DNA from: Nitrososphaerota archaeon
Lineage (GTDB): Archaea; Thermoproteota; Nitrososphaeria; Nitrososphaerales; Nitrosopumilaceae
Length of the DNA: 53,571 nucleotides
Assembly: GCA_022564515.1 (NCBI GenBank)
Contig: JADFLH010000004.1
Span: forward strand, 1-53,571
Direction: 5' to 3'
Under the pieces are notes generated by a model. It was not told the DNA's origin, made no database searches, and saw only the letters and a list, made by a program, of their open reading frames with translations. Of the stretch, positions 53,146 to 53,571 are shown piece after piece (the first letter of the stretch is position 1; every line of letters starts with the position of its first letter). The position numbers were made by a program, and so were the translations under genes.

Positions 53146-53571
53146 TTGAATATTGGTATAATTCATGGTTTTGTTGGTGGTGGTGGAGGAACAGAAAAAA
53201 CGTTATCGACAATTATTGAAGCATTATCCGAAACAAAACATAATGTAACTTTGTATACCTTTTCAAAACCAAAATTATCAAATAAAAAAATTACTATAAA
53301 GAGCTCATTACCATTTTCTATACCTGTATTTGGATTATATCAAAGAGCTATGGAATCGAAATTAGTTTCTAAAGCAAAAAATGAAGATATCATAATTCAA
53401 GCTTCAGGCGGATTAAGCTTACCACATAATCCTCAACAAAAAATAATTGTTTATTGTCATAATGATTTCAAAAGTGAACTTGAAAAAACTAATACTAAAT
53501 ACAAGGGATTATGGTCCATATATTACAAATCATATTATAATTTAGTTAAGAAATTTTTCGAAAAAATTCAT
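53146..53571 (+). CDS. Glycosyltransferase family 4-like protein, 3' truncated
   Basis: First 142 residues only; the frame runs off the window. TTG start: LNIGIIHGFVGGGGGTEKTL, the Gly-rich donor-loop start of GT4 enzymes, then IIIQASGGLSLPHNPQQKIIVYCHNDF, with the YCHND region as in ALG11-like mannosyltransferases. Probably acts in N-glycan or surface polysaccharide assembly. Confidence 0.75.
   Translation, partial: MNIGIIHGFVGGGGGTEKTLSTIIEALSETKHNVTLYTFSKPKLSNKKITIKSSLPFSIPVFGLYQRAMESKLVSKAKNEDIIIQASGGLSLPHNPQQKIIVYCHNDFKSELEKTNTKYKGLWSIYYKSYYNLVKKFFEKIH

Overview
The window is a gene-dense, AT-rich chromosomal segment of a mesophilic ammonia-oxidiser-type archaeon (Nitrososphaerota/Thaumarchaeota, most likely Nitrosopumilales). 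The archaeal core is clear: both primase subunits, aIF2 alpha and gamma, S6e, L2, Nop10, GatD/GatE, Sm-like protein, Cdc48, Pelota, AglB, archaeal GlyRS, a tetraether-synthase homologue, a 7S SRP RNA, and a tRNA-Gln with a bulge-helix-bulge intron. These sit beside genes of bacterial type (MetK, GrpE-DnaK-DnaJ, a UPF0182 protein) and a surface protein with Ser-Asp repeats, a mixture typical of marine Thaumarchaeota. No ammonia-oxidation genes are present, so that metabolism is inferred from lineage only. Many genes have TTG starts and a TATA-like box about 25 bases before the start codon, which points to leaderless transcripts.

Layout. 1-2.6 kb: 3' part of a repeat-rich surface protein. 2.6-7.2 kb: GlyRS, endonuclease IV and the priL-priS operon. 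7.3-10.7 kb: UPF0182 membrane protein followed directly by a class I glutamine amidotransferase. 10.7-16.2 kb: tRNA-Gly, microproteins, the S6e/aIF2-gamma/PIN translation cluster, a PEBP protein and AglB. 16.2-22.8 kb: Nop10 and aIF2-alpha, then cobalamin genes (cobO, cbiA, cbiC, cbiX, cbiG, cbiD). 23-30.3 kb: an NDUFA9-like SDR, MetK with an Sm-like protein, a RecA-family ATPase, a tiny membrane protein overlapping an Lhr helicase, and an RPA-like protein. 30.4-33.7 kb: nucleotide-sugar/Rossmann and DUF354 genes around tRNA-Gln. 33.7-37.4 kb: grpE-dnaK-dnaJ. 37.4-41.3 kb: tRNA-Leu, a small basic protein, GatE and GatD. 41.3-45.3 kb: Cdc48, L2, acylphosphatase and SRP RNA. 45.3-49.9 kb: TtuA-like thiolase, site-2 protease, CutA, Pelota, an orphan, a candidate C/D box sRNA and YjbQ. 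49.9-53.6 kb: a TrmB - DtxR - Cys/His microprotein operon divergent from the tetraether-synthase-like radical SAM gene, then a partial glycosyltransferase.

Most interesting points: (1) a previously unmarked 60-nt C/D box sRNA at 49384-49443 whose D guide fits the anticodon loop of tRNA-Leu(CAA) and places the methyl group on wobble C34; (2) the TrmB-DtxR-microprotein operon facing the membrane-lipid gene; (3) a 17-nt D-arm intron in tRNA-Gln(UUG) with a complete bulge-helix-bulge; (4) several microproteins of 32-57 residues.
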